A stretch of DNA of 64,000 nucleotides from Pristionchus mayeri (GCA_036245805.1 BTRK01000005.1:28687469-28751468); one strand, 5' to 3'. Numbered from the stretch's first letter, positions 11,137-25,000 are shown. The notes: generated by a model not told the origin, from the letters alone. Numbers and translations: made by a program.

Positions 11137-14100
11137 TCAATCCCACAACGAATCATCGTCCAGTGCTCGGTCGACCTGCAATGATCCATTCATCTTCCTG
11201 CACATCAATACCATAACTTACAGCTTTCTCCAATTTCCATCCAGCCATTTTCGTGAACAGCTTGCTACGCGTGGTCTCTTTCAGCTTCGGATCCTCCTTA
11301 GAAATCAATCGATATTGAGTATCTTCCGCCTACAGTATTCTTCAACTATCGTACTTGGTCATTCATCTCTCCAATTGTTCTCGCCAGCCATACTTTCTTC
11401 TTCACGTGCTCCTCTTCATTGTCCCACTCAAGCATCTCGTTCCACACTCCGAATGGGAGCTGAAAGTACGGTACTCAACTCATAATCGATGAGGATACAG
11501 TAGCAGGAAGTGAGCGTGCACTTTCCACATCTAACCTCTTCATCTCCTGCGAAAATATTAGCTCGATTGGCTCTACTCTCGCGTAGATTCTCCCATCGCT
11601 TCGTCGTATTCATCATCTGCAATTTGAAACATTCAAACTCTACTCTATCCTTACTCTAATAAACGCATTCAAGACTTTTCCCATCTCTCCTCCTCACCTT
11701 GGCTACTTTCTCCATTTTCTCCTTTCTCTTCTTCTCCTCTTTCTCCTTCATCATCCTCTCCTCCTCTCTCTTCTCCGCAGCCTTCCTAATTCTGCACAAT
11801 ACTGGATCTTCCTCCGGCTGCATCCCCATCTCCTTCGACCCTGAATCCTCGGCAGGAGGGGCTGCAGCTGCAGCAGTCACAGCAGTCGCCTCCTCTCCCT
11901 TCTTCAGCTGCTTCAGAATGGGCGAACGTCTGAAATACAATCAATTAAAACACAGAAAAAATAATTCACACCATGAGTTCGTCCGTTTACGAAACTATGC
12001 TTACGAAGCTCGAAATAATTTCACCATCGCTATCAAAAACCTAGCATCCTTATAATTAGCTACAACAGCGTTGCAAATCCCAGAGTGTACAAAGTTATTA
12101 TTCGTTGTAATAACAATTGGGTGCTAGTTGTGCGATAGTCACCCCCCCCCCCCTCCCCCTTACTTACGTCTCTGTCTCATGTCCTCGTTGTGCCTCGACG
12201 GCATTCTTGAGTGCATTCTGGCCCGCTCTCGATCGTTGTCTGAATGCGAGTGAGACTCCTCCTCCTCCTCCTCCTGCCTTCTCTCCCTCCTTCGCGGGTC
12301 GATCGAGCTGCGCCACGATGGCTGCAGGAGTCGGTCGACCACGCAGCAACGCACGGGCTGCACTCGATACATGCTGCTGGGGCACCTATTAATGAAATAT
12401 TTTAATGAAATAAACACAAATAAATTGCGCAAACGGCTTTGGAAAGACAGAATGAAGAGGTGGTCTCTCACCTCGGGAGGTTGCATCCCCCTCGTGGTGC
12501 CTGCATTCTCCTCCTCACTCGCCTCCTCGATCTGCACTCTTCTGCCCATCGAAGGACCTGCAAGAGACGAATCATCACGTCATCCCTAACTGCTTCAATC
12601 TCTCCCTCTGCTCACCTCCCCTCTTCTCCTCTTGTGTCTCTTTCACTGGCTGGAATTGTCCCTGAGCATTGCTGCGATGCCTCACTAAAACCAAGCATTT
12701 CGTGGAGACAAAAATTATATATTGCAAACATGATTGAAATAATGAAGCTACCGTACCTTGCTCGTAAATTCCGGCTACCGTATCTCCTCCCTCTCCAACA
12801 GTGATCTTCGTTCTACGAGGAACAGATTTGGGGGCGCCGGACTGCTGACAATAATCACGTTGCACCTCAGAAAAATATAAAAAGCACTAGAAAAATTAAA
12901 ATATCAGTATGTGATGTGAGTGAGAAGCGAGGCGCTCCACTCACCCCTCCCTTGCTCGTCCCTCCTCCATCCATCTCCTCCCACAACTGGTCCATCGTCT
13001 CAGCAGACGTCGTTGTCTTCGAAGCTGCACGGCGATAGGAAGATGAGGAAGGAGAGGAGGCTGCAGCTGCTGATAGAGAATAGTTTATAGCACGCTACGA
13101 AACAGTCTACAGCTCCTTCCGTTCAATTCTGTATTATACCAAACAATTGATCCGATAAAGGTAGGCGAACCACTCACCATGCACTTGCGATGCCTCTTTC
13201 CTCTTCTCCCTTCCATCGATTGGTTCTTTCGAGGCTACCGTATCCCACTCGCGGAAAGGACCTGTGGACTGTTTCTTACGGGGGCTCCTCCGGATGATTC
13301 TATCAGGGGATTCATCCTCAACGGGTCCTTTCCTGTTCCTTTTAGGTGAGGACGTCGGAGTGATGCTCATGGAGATTCTATCAGTGGAATGAAGAAGAGG
13401 CCCCATTCCGTTTCTAGAGGCATTCGAATTTGATTCTTCTCCCTCTACCCCATCACCATCAGCCTCCCCTCGCTTGATACTTCTGAAATAGGAATCACAA
13501 TTATTCTACCATGTCGAGATCCCAGCAGATTATTTCATCTCTTCTAGTAATATATTCAAAATTTGGTAGCGAAAGCTTCCGGTCACTTTTTCTTCAAATT
13601 ATCAGCAAAATTCGCATAGTACTTACTTCTTAAATTGAGTGAGTACACCATTGCTCCAAGTCAGTTCATAGCCAGAATACTCATCACAGATTCTGCAATC
13701 TAATATTTATCGGGAATATCGAGATGGCGACGATATTTTCGAAAAGTCCTTCATAACAACGGAATGAGTACAAATGACGCACCGTCGAATTACTCTGCTA
13801 CTCAGTTTGATCGCCAGCTCTTTGTAGATAAAGAGAACCTGAAGACGGAAATTATCCAACCATCGCCACAGTATTTCTCCTTCGAGGATTATAAACGTTG
13901 TCCTAACTATGATCGAAGGAAAAAAAGGATGGCAACTAACTTTCTCAGGCATCATTCCCTCCACTTTGTGCAGGTTTCTCATCAAGTATTTCCTCCATCT
14001 GTAAGTGGAATCTCGTTATACAACAATTCTCATCGTGAGTACATTAGTTATTTCAAATTCGTTCGTATCATACTTCCATACTAATATCAAAGGTGGTAAA

Positions 14101-17100
14101 GTGCGTACATCTCCTTGCATCGAGTGGGGGAGATACTGCCCTCGCTCCTCCCCTTTCTCTCTATCTCCTGCAGTCGAGCTAGACACTGCCAGATCTGAAG
14201 TGTCTTATCGTGACAACAATAAAATAAATATGAATTTAAATTTGAAGAATGATGAGTATCAATTCAACTTGGATAGAGCTTAAAAACCTACACCGAGCTG
14301 GAAAATATTAATGACTCACGTCTGAATCTCCGGCCTGACTCTTTCTCATCTCTTGCTGAACCGCCATAAATTTCTTGTCGCATCTTCCACTCATGAAACT
14401 GCAATGATTCCTGCTTCGATCGTCTCTTTTTAATACAATTGAACACCTAGAGATGCCAGACTCAACAAATGAGATCAATCGCCTCTCACTCATTGTTTGC
14501 TTACTCGTGCACGAAGTTGACCATCACTCGAAGATCCGAGTTGCTATATTCGTGGGTTCCTGACTCCTAAACATTCCATTAATTAGTATTCCAATATGCA
14601 TTTTTTAGAATCATAATCTTTCGTGGCTCTATTGGCCATACAAATATAAAATACTAGTTTCATAAGCAATCACATAACATAGGCCCAAATTTCCGAAGTA
14701 GAAAAGAGAAATATAAGTGAGTGACTCGCCGAGCCTCCTCCTGATTCTTCTCCATCTTCATTCGAGTCTTCCTCTTCCTCATTATGGCGCATGTCCCGCT
14801 TCAACAAAAATTATATTAATCACATTTTACCACTGAAAAATCTACTGCAAAGTTAATAAAGAACTCCGAAGATTGTTAAACTCGAATAAATCCAATTTCA
14901 CCTTCACTTTCTTCGGTACAGTATGAGGTCTATCTTCTCCCTCCATCTCCCTTCTTTTCTCATATCCTGAAAAGGACCATTACCGTAGCATACTTTTCAC
15001 TACTCAACATCATTAGTCAATGTACCTTCTCTCTCTTCCTCCTTTCGTATCTTCTTAATTTGCGTACCCGGGGGAGACACAGTTGCACCCACTGACAATC
15101 ACAATCTATTTTTCCAAGAAGTAACAAACGATAGCTAGCAATAAGAACATAATATCGTTTTACTCATCTGTTGAAAACTCAATTCTCACCTTCTCTCATA
15201 CCTTTCCTCTTCCCCTCTTCCTTTTCCCACATCCTTCTCTCATTCTCCTCTAAAATCATCCTCTCTTGTCTTTTCCTCTCTTCTATCTTCTGCCGTTCAT
15301 TCCTCTCCCTTTCTTCCCTCTTCTTCCTTTCATTCTCAATCTTCTTTCTTTCATTCTCAATCTTCTTCCTTTCCTTCTCAATCTTCTTCCTCTCATTCTC
15401 CTCTTCCTCCCTCTTCTTCCTCTCCTTCTCCTCTTCCTCCCTCCTTCTCCTCTCCTTTTCCTCCTTTTCCTTCCTCTGTCTCTCACTTTCCTGTTCCTGC
15501 CGACGAATTTCCACTTGAAAATTCACCTTCCTGCAATTATTGGGGTGTCCCAAAAGTTTGTTGAATTTTTGTTCGGAGGAACGTAGACTCCGCCCTAACG
15601 ATTGTACATCCCAAGTGCCAACACTATTGAATACAGTAACCATTGTCCAATCACACAACCCATGGAATTTACATCAGCTGCTCTCCCCTGTTTTTAATAA
15701 GACTTTATGTAATGGACACTGGAGTGACCTAAAAAACACGCTTTCGCAAAAGTTATTTTCTTTATGTACTGCTTCTTCTTAATGAAATCATACAAGTTTC
15801 TTCAGTTTAATCGTACATTCCTTACTTATAGTGCATTTGAAAGGAATTGGTCCGATGCTGAATTTGCAACAAAAAAAATACATATTTTTCGAGAATCATA
15901 CTTTTCACTTTTTCGATGTCATTCCATGATCAAACAAAATTGATAGTATATTTCCCTCCAAGCTAACCAAATATTTACTGAATAACGTAAGATGAAGTAC
16001 CATTAAATATCTCCAATTATATCATATTTTAATTAGGGTTCGATTTGATAGCATTAAGCAAAACCTCTGATTGTCCGTTTGAGTGTGATCAGAAATGGCG
16101 CTCATAAAATACAAATCAATGACATACGAAAAGCACACATAATGAAGTGTGGGATAATGTACTTTAACTTAGTTAGTTAGAGACATAAAACATTAGCGCT
16201 CCTGCTTAGGAAAAACACTATACTCGAAAACGTGACAGTAGGTCACTACAATGCCCATTGTATAGACTTTTCTTAAAAACAATTGAGAGCAACTGATGCA
16301 AATTCCATGTTTTGTGTGATTGGGCAATGGTTACTTTATTCAATAGTGTTGGTAGTTGGGATGGACAATCGTTTCGGCGGAGTTTACGTACCTCTGAAAA
16401 AAAAAATTCCAAGAACATTTTGGGACACCCCATTTAATGAAAACAATAAATATGCAGTTTTGAAGTCACGGTGTTGAAAAAAATCCGAAGATTGAATAGA
16501 GAAAACAGTATCAAGAACTAACTTCTCCCAATGATTACAGATTACAATACTCATAGCTGTTATCCCTACTGGCCATACATACCGGACCAAGGAAAATATG
16601 GCTTCATCTCATACATAACTCTTTCGCAATATATTTGCGCTGTTTACACCTCAAAATTTGGGTTATAATGAACTATTCACAAAAAGTAAGAATCGAGTTA
16701 ACGATAGTTATTCATATTCGAATAGCTCCTATATCGTTTTGTCACCCCATTCCCTCGACTCAATCGACTTCAGATTCAATTTCCCTCTTCTTCAAGAGAA
16801 AATCAGCCAATAAATTAAGTCATGGAGTACATAAAATCTTGATCACTGAATGTTCGAAGAATATTTAGTGATGACTCACTTCTGATAATCCTTGAGAACA
16901 CAGTCTCTCCATGTCAACTCATAGGCAGTGAAACGATTAGAGATCCTGCAATCAATCTCTTCCTTCGATTGGAATCAATGGAGACAGAAAAGGGATAATC
17001 AGATCCACACGAGGAACTCACCTTGGAGGAGCTTCCTTCGGTAGTTTAATGGCCAATTTGAAGTAGATGAAGAGGACCTGAAAATGGGAAGCCATCGATC

Positions 17101-18216
17101 GCTACAAAAATTCACCATGCAGAATTGAATTTGCATTCCCAAAGACCAGTTAATGTGAAAAAGATTTATATCATTTTAGTGGGCTCTATTACGGTAAAAG
17201 TGCCAACAAACTTTCTCAGGCGCAACTCCCTCCACTTCGTGAAGGCTCTTTTGCAACTTCCTGCTCCATCTGAGAGAGATCACATTAGACAACGACTTCC
17301 CCGAAGAAAGAGATATCCTTCTACGCTTACCAGGTTTTGTGATCATGTATTCGTGAAAATTATAAAGAAACATTTTTGAAAAAAACAACGGAAAGCAAGA
17401 GGAGCAGTGACAGAACCGCAAAGATAAAGTAAAACAACATTAAGCAGCTTATAATAACTCACGTTAAACTTTCCTATCCCCGATTTAAGACTCATTCAGA
17501 ACATAATTTCAAGGGTTATAGAATCGTTAAAATTACGGGAAAGGAAAGTATGAACAAATCTAGAACTGATCGGAGAGATCCGAAATCAGTGGAGATCGAT
17601 AGCTACATGTATTTTAATAGAGAAAAACGTTTAAGAGAAAAAAGAAATGTAGTGTTCGATCTTGATCATGCGTAGGTGCGCCTCTGTCTTCGTGGTAGTG
17701 GATGGACTCACTTAGTGGTGCAGCTGGCGGCCGAGTGATTGCACTCCCCCAGATCCCATTCCTCGTCCTGCTGAAGGCGAACGAACAGAGACCAGACCTG
17801 CCAACAGCGAAATACCCCCTTCAGACAGCTTACAAGAAGGAATCAATTGCCTCGTGAGATCATTAATCAATGCACTCACGGTTGGGCCGGTATAACTGAA
17901 GTTATTGTTCCTGATGAGCATCAATTCCCTGTCGAATCGGCCTTTCAATAAACTGCAATGAGTTTATTTGACCCGTTTCATCATTTCCACAATAAACTTA
18001 TGTGGATGTTCGTAATAAACGCGTTCGTTTACAGTAAACGTATTTCTTTTTTAATTGACATAATTATTCTTAGCTTTATTACGACACATAATACTTGCTA
18101 ATTCATATTCTTAAGTATTCAATCTTTCAGAGGACGAAAATGGGCACTTACCAGTATATGAAGTTGACCATCACTCGGAGTTCTGACTCGTGCCATTTCT
18201 CCCGAGATTCGGACAT
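11137..18216 (-). CDS. Large coiled-coil protein with two SPK-like modules
   Basis: Start codon at 18214-18216 (MSESREKWHESELRVMVNF) and TGA at 11137-11139 after ALDDDSLWD. A module of about 130 residues occurs twice. In both copies the exon order is: ELRVMVNF or DLRVMVNF; GRFDRELM or GRCDKKFM; VWSLFVRLQ or IWQCLARLQ; LHEVEGVAPEK or LHKVEGMMPEK; VLFIYFKLAIKL or VLFIYKELAIKL; AYELTWRDCVL or GYELTWSNGVL. Copy 1 spans about 18216-16880 and copy 2 about 14570-13620. Between them lies a strongly charged coiled coil (15535-15190, repeats of ERKKIEN type). After copy 2 come basic and Ser-rich linkers (PKRNRKGP, RRSPRKKQ) and a charged C-terminus with KRWENLRESRANRANIF and WNEMLEWDNEEEHVKKK. The layout resembles the nematode-expanded SPK domain found in chromatin-related proteins; this match is tentative. 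Two adjacent genes instead of one is possible. Confidence 0.55.
13620..14570 (-). repeat. Second copy of the SPK-like module (exon-level duplication)
   Basis: Six successive short exons align in order and in frame with those at 16880-18216, including the shared texts VMVNF, GRxDxxxM, LHxVEGxxPEK, VLFIY, LAIKL and YELTW. Introns differ in length and sequence between copies, so the duplication is old and the protein has been kept. The first copy carries a TIR element in its following intron. Confidence 0.75.
15541..16432. mobile_element. TIR element of about 892 bp with mariner-like ends
   Basis: Begins tggggtgtcccaaaa and ends as its reverse complement (ttgggacacccca). The imperfect inverted repeat continues inward for about 190-200 bp on each side (15541-15732 and 16231-16432). 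GGTGTCCCAAAA is reminiscent of mariner-family termini. No clear target duplication and no transposase coding are seen, so it is likely a non-autonomous or decayed copy. It sits in an intron of the SPK-like gene. Confidence 0.75.
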
Positions 18217-19077
18217 CTAATTCATAGCATTAGTTGTACACTGCCGCTTTTTCCAACCACTAGCAACATGCGAACGTATTTCCTCCACGTTGATATTATC
18301 GGCACTAGGTCGGATGAGAACTATGACACATTTTATATATCAAAGGCGGCATGACGTCATAGTTCTCATCCACCTAGTGCCAGATTATCTCAACCATCTC
18401 TCTCTCAATACGTGTGTGGCTCTTTTAACCAAATATATCAGTTTCTTACAATAACAATAAAATACTTTATTATCCAATCTCTGAAGTGGAACTGAGTAAA
18501 ATATGTCAACGACATTGAAATTCTATTCGTTGAGGAAGAAACCGTTGAAAATGGAGATGAGAGATGGGGGAGGATGGGGGGAGGGGGGGGGAGCATTGCG
18601 TACTGACTAGAATCTAGATGAGTGCTGGCTATTATCGACGACAGCTCACGAGGGGCGAATCGAGAGAAGCGAGTGTATCTACGATGAACTACTGTGATCA
18701 TGATATAACCGAGAGAGTAACTGTGTATGGTAAGAATAGGATGAGAAGCTCTGTATAGTGTACTCACAATTCCATCGACTACCCTCGTGTCTCAAAGGAG
18801 TCTGCGGTCTACTAAACTAAGTAATTGCATGAGAAATGTGAAAGAGCGCATCAAAATGGACGCTGTAGCGGCAACAATCTTCTACTACAGCTACTTGAAA
18901 AACAACGTGGAAAATGTATAGAAATATATAATTGAAAGTGAACAAAAGGAAATCAGATCAATCTCAAAGGGAAACCTCATGATGCGTATATAGGGGGGAT
19001 ATTGTACGCGAAGCTTATTAACACTGCAAACAGGGTGCTACGAACTGCGCCATCTGGTGGTGTGCAGACTACGGTAT
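18217..19077. other. Spacer between SNRK 3' end and the SPK-like gene
   Basis: An 861-bp noncoding stretch between two minus-strand genes. It holds an 81-bp hairpin-forming repeat (18301-18381), a G-rich tract near 18565-18592 and otherwise no supported gene. Confidence 0.5.
18301..18381. repeat. Short inverted repeat (hairpin)
   Basis: Arms 18301-18327 and 18356-18381 are reverse complements of about 26 bp with one base of imbalance (ggcactagg...gagaactatgac). The loop is about 28 nt. Its position just upstream of the SPK-like start codon suits a tiny MITE or an RNA hairpin. The word attatc occurs on both sides but not directly abutting both ends. Confidence 0.7.
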
Positions 19078-22000
19078 TCACACCACGCACAACTGGTCGA
19101 TCCACTGTTCGAGATGGCTCTTCCCCTCTACGATGGCGACTGGTGTACCCTCCTCCTTGCGACTTCTCGATTGTTTCTTCTTCGTGAGTCTCTTCCGTCT
19201 ATTGAAGGACAGTCCGGAATCCTCCGATTCACTCGGACTGAACAAGTCTGAGAGGGAGGAGTCGGAGGGAGAGGCAGACGAGTACACTGTCTTCGACTTC
19301 GACGACGACCGGGAGGAGGCTGCAGCTGCTGCAGCCAATCCCCCAGTGGCTGCAGACGGCAGAGAGGACGACAGGCTCAACTGCCAAGAGCATACTTTGA
19401 CTACCGTACTCCTCTTCCTCGATTCTCACCTCCTCTTCCCTTTGTTCCTTCCTTCTCTCGTCTTCTACACTCCTCGTCCTCATGATCGATCTCAGCCAGG
19501 AGGTCGTCTCCATTCCCTTCTCTTCTCTGGCTGCAGTTCTCGGTGCACTTGCAACTGCAGCAGGTTGTTGTAGGACAACTCCGGCCGTCGCCCACTCGGC
19601 CACCACTCTCTCCGCTGTCGCTGAGCTGAAGTAAATAACTTTTATAGAGTTATTTAGGACGCTATCGTTAATATAGTTATTTATATATCGGCTAGTGATT
19701 AGGCATAAAACTCCCAATGAATTGACAATTTTGGTTCACTTATGAAACCGAAAACCTAAGTCATGCAATCGATATCAATCCCTTTTAGACTTTGAATGCA
19801 AGCCTAATGCATGTCTCAAGTATTCCCCGTAAACAATACTAATTGTTAGCCCCCTGATCACTGACCGATAGAGTAGTCGAGCCCTCCTCCTTCCATGTTT
19901 GTCTGCGTGTAGCTGAGTCATCTCGGGGATGGGATGGAGGGGAGTGAGGGGAGAAGAGAGAACCTCGCACGATGAACGAACACTCAACAACCAACATTCA
20001 GATCATATTTTTGCTATCAACCATAAGAAGGCATGTATTTTAAATAATATTTGCAATTGCGACATGATTAAATGTTGAAATATCATAAAATGAAAGCACT
20101 GTAAGCTATAACTGACCTCTCACACGTTCCTCCCCCTGCCTTCTTATTCCTCTCTCCTCCTCCTTCTCTCTTCTCTCCTCCTTCCGTTCTTTCCCCACCT
20201 CCGGCTGTTCCTCTCATCGAATTCTTTCCTGCGTTTCCTAGTGCAGAACCGTTACCCGTGAGACCGCCTGGAAAAGTCGTTTTAATATTCTCTTTAAAAT
20301 GAAAATATATAATGTGATCGAGAAACTTCACATTATTTAACAAGTTGATGTTGTTCTGTCCATCATACAGTCCCCTTACCTCCACTTCCTCCTCCTCCTC
20401 CCTCGTCGTCCTTCCTCTCGTCTCCTCCTCTCTTGCATCGACTGCTCGACAGCATCGTCAGTCTCCTCTCCTCGTCATCGGACGTCTCCGAGGAAGAGCA
20501 ACTGAGAACATAAACTAATCATATTTATCTGTGATACTAAATCAAAATTCACATTCCAATACGCAACTCCAAACGTCGGGCGAATACTCTATGCTGAACA
20601 CTCTACTTTCGTTTCTCATCTGCAATACCTGGTGCTCCTTCTGCTACGAGTGACGAATCTGGCGTGTTGCTCGTATCTCCTGCACACATCGGGAGAGACT
20701 ACCGCCTGGCGGGGACGAATCATACGCACCGCACTGAAGAGAGACACCCTTCCATTGGCCTTATTCAGCGACGGTAGCTATATCAGCTGACAATTTCGAG
20801 ATATAAGAGTAGTAGCAGTGATTAGCAGCAAATGAGACAGTGATTGGTGGCTATCTCTCAATCACATGCAAGCTGGACCATTAGTGGTTGACTCCTCTCT
20901 CTCCTCTCCACTCACCTGTACGTCGTGAGGGAGGACGTCTTCGTATCCTTCGTCACCATCATCCTGGGTGCTGCAGTGGCTGCAGCTGCAGCAGAGGGCG
21001 GAGACACGGAGGGAGTCACGATAGTCGTCGGTCGCACGGGCGTCGTCCGCAGTGGAGACAGAGGGTTCGTTGCGGCCGCTGCAGCAACGTGCTGCGTTGA
21101 CTGCTGGCTGGTTGTCCCTCTTCCTCCTGTCGCCGCCGCTCCTTCTCTGCTGCTCGTGCGCAGGAGCGATCGCTGGTGATGATGGTGACCGTGGCCGGAG
21201 GAGGAACGATGGTGGTGAAGGTTGCGATGGGATGAGGAGGAGGAGTCGGAGGAATCACGACGCTGCAGCAGTTGGTTGCTGCTGCAGCCATCGCCACCCC
21301 CGAGGAAGACAGTGACACCCGTGGTGGAAGCAGAACTGAATGAGGAGTGGAGGAGGGTTAGGGTTAGGGAGAAGAGATCACTCTGCTAGATCAATCGAGG
21401 CCTAGTCCAAACAGAGGAACGAGTGGTTGATTAGTAGAACGAAGTCAAGCTACAGTAATTCACCAGTCGAATCAACGTAGAAAATCTAACCGATTCTGCC
21501 TCGCGTGCCCCTCCGTGAGCAGTGTGTCACCTTGCGAACCTGCAAAACAATTAATCCCACTATTTTAAAACAATTTCAACGGCACGATTTGTGAATTAAC
21601 TATACAAAGCAAATCAAAACCTAACCTGGTCATTCATTATCGTTTCAACAAAAAGTGTCATAAAGACAAAAATACGTTTTAGGAGAGTTAGATTCCACTC
21701 GGTCTAACGATTCCATGGAATCACCAACCATCTAGTCGTCGTGTTTACCCCCCCCCCCTTGATTGCACTCACCGTTCTCTTCCTCTCCTTCCTCACAGAT
21801 GCCTAGTAGATGGGGCGAGCTGCTCAGTTTCCTCATGCCCCCACTACTTCCACTTCCTCCACTCCCGGGTGTACCTCCCCCTCCTCCTCCCAGAACAACC
21901 GAGGGTGTCTTCAGACGTGACAGCATTGAGGTCGCTGCAAGTACAGTCACAATGATTACCCATTTTTGGGGCTCACGGTTGTTTCATAAGAATGAATGAA

Positions 22001-25000
22001 GTGAAACTTCGAATACTTGTCCAACTCATGGACTACAAAAACAATCTACAAAAAAAATCTATCCATATTTTGAATATGTAATATCTAGTAAATTAATATT
22101 TTACTGCATCGTACCAGGGGAGGTTCTTCCGGAGGCGCTGCTTCCAGGAGGGGATGGAGAGCGAGAAGAACGGATCGAGTCGGGAGAAGCTGCACGACGA
22201 CCACTCAATCTGAAGAAGAAAGAGACTGCATATTTTTTAGAGTAATCGTAGTGTTTGAAAATCTTATTTAATCACATTCCGCAGAAACATTTTACTTCAG
22301 TTCAAGCGAGAAGCGAGATTCCCATTGTCTTGAATTTGTTTAAGGTTTAACATTTTCCACATCAAGTGCTTATGTCACGTCGCACCCTCCCTCACCTTGT
22401 CAGTTCAAGCAATTCCTGCAGTGCCTGGGGCGAGACTCGATCTCGCGAGCTGACCCCGCCCCCTCCGAACATCGACACTGACGGAGAAGAGTTTCTGCAA
22501 CGGGGAAAGGCTATTCATTCCAATGACTTTATCATCTATCAATCGAGATTTCTATGCACACACTACCGTAATCAAGCATCTCTGATCAAATCTACAATCA
22601 CTTCCCACAGTAATCTCTCCATTCTAACTGTTATAATCTGATCACGCCCTACAGTAACCTCTCTACACGTTTCTCGATTAGGTTCCAATCGTCTTTCCTA
22701 TGTCATTAGGGCACTCCCCTCTCTCTCCTCCTCATCATGCTCATCTCCATTGACCACTCACAGACTCCATTCAGACAACTACTCCATCTCATGCTCCTTC
22801 ATGCTCTACTCATTCATCTCATGCATTCACCTCCGTATCAGTTTGGCAGCAGCCACTGCTCCCTTCGTTCTCCGTCCACTGCCAACTCTCCCGAAGGGCG
22901 CAGCTGATCCACTCCTCAACTCCCTCCACTTCGGTTCCTCCTCCTCCTCTTCCTCTATCTCCTCCATTCTCTCTCTCGGTTCTTCTTTCTCTTCAATCTT
23001 CTCCACTTCCTCTTTCCTCTCCACTCCTTCAGCAATGGGAGAGAGATCTTCCCAGTAGAAGGACGATCCTGATCCTCTCGTCCCTCCTCCTCCTACTGAG
23101 GGTCCCAGTCCACGCGGACTCGATGGCACTGTGAGATGCTCAGTGCTGGTGGGTCGAGAGAGGGAGGGGAGTACGGTAGTCCCTCCTCCGGTGGTGTGGA
23201 CGTGGTGCGAGCCGATGCCCGACGAATCGTCGCGTTCGTCGGCCAGTGATGAGGCGGAACTGTTGTCGCGAGAGAGGTAGAACCTGCGGGTGGAAGGACG
23301 AGAGAGAAAAAGAGAAATGATCTATCGATCTCAGATCATGGGACAACAATTGTGCGTTGCTACTACAAGCTTACAATATCAATACATTGAGAGCGATGGG
23401 AACTTGCGGCTACCGTAGTCTTGCAAGGAGGGGACTCCTACTACGGTAAGATGCTCGTGCTTGGGCGAGAGGGTTACTGTAGCCAGGCCAGGAATGGTGG
23501 GAGAGGTGGGAGTACTGTACCTCGATGACTGGCGACTGCTTCGGAGGTACGACGACAGTTCTTCCTCGCTCTCCTCTTTGAGGATCGAGCAAGGACGACG
23601 CACCTGAACAACAAGGAGACTCGATTGGCCAATACGAGCCTCATAAAACTTTAAGATATCATTAGATTTTGGTTACACGAGTTTATTTGCTACGTGGGCT
23701 TCTTTCTTTCGAAAACTTCTTTAGTTTCTGACCCCTATCCTTCCGATTTCATTTCCTCTTTCCTTTCCACTCATTACCAGTTTTCCCCGACTTTCGAATT
23801 CATTCACCATCCCTCAGTAGAGTGAGAGTGGTTAAAAATGAGGCCGATTGGGACGGGGTAAAGTAAATACAGATGTGCGAATGATTGTACTCACGGATGC
23901 TCTGAATGAGTTGCTCCTGGATCTGCATCTCTGTCCTCCTCCTCCCCTTCCGCAGTCTCCTGCCCCTCTCTCTCCCTCGGGCGGGGTTTCATCGGGGACG
24001 GAGCATGCTGCCTCTTTCTCCGCCAGTTCACGAGCTGCTTGCTCACTGCAGAGAGATCAATAAAGGACTTCCAGATGCACGAATTAACTAGTTCACCCGT
24101 GGGAACAATAATCAATAAACTTATCACTGGTAGGAATCGTGCTGCATAGTTGCTCAATGCATGTAAAATTTGAACGAATGGACATAGTTTTGCATTTTTG
24201 GTAGCATGCAACAACGAGGATGAGTACAAACCGATACGATGAGAGGACTCGTTCTGCCAGCAGGTAGTACGTAGCAGAGAGGTAGTTGTATTCACCGTTC
24301 TCCAGCGACCTGCAGATAATGAACGAATGAATCTACTCCGTGTGGGTCAACTTCGGAAACCAGAACTTTACTCCCTTCATCAGGATTATTTTATCGGCGA
24401 AATTATCAACATCTAAGGAGTATTCTTTAACCAACTATTGCATTTCATCGGAATGAAATAAATCCAACGTACGACACAATTTCGTCCTCGCTTCCAATCC
24501 TTCCATTCACCATCTGCTCGATGATCGTCGTGTGGGCGGAGTCTGGCAGATGATGGCGAACCACGAGGGGAAGCACCTGCAAGGAGAGAGGAGAGGTTCA
24601 GGGAGAACATCGAACCAGGCTGATTCTAGGTCTAGTGGAATGTGTTGACATGCATTTTTTATCAATAAAAAATTTCCCTTACTTCAGAAAAAAAACAAAT
24701 TTAATGATATTGTGTTAGACTTAATCTCTAAAAAGTGTGATTTCCAAGAAAAAAAACACTTGCATTGTTTCTCCCTATTATCACGCCTTCCCATACACCA
24801 TGAGCATCATCCATAGGTGGGCACCATCGAAGCCATCTGTGAAACACCCCCGGTTTTCGGATTGGACACCCCCGGTTTTTGGAAAATTTTGTCACAAAAA
24901 CGGTCATTTACGATCACCCCCCCCCCCCCTTTTGACCCTAAACACCCCCGGTTTTCGATTTTCAGCTTCAACCACCGCCTACTTATGGCATCATCACTCA

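Noticed and set aside
15190..15535. Possible standalone coiled-coil gene
   Set aside because: Splice sites on both sides and its frame fit an internal exon of the SPK-like gene; plus-strand Leu/Phe/Ser frames here are antisense shadows.
21353..21372. Two GGGTTA repeats resembling vertebrate-type telomere
   Set aside because: Only two to three units, inside a Ser/Gly-rich low-complexity coding region; nematode telomeres normally use TTAGGC.
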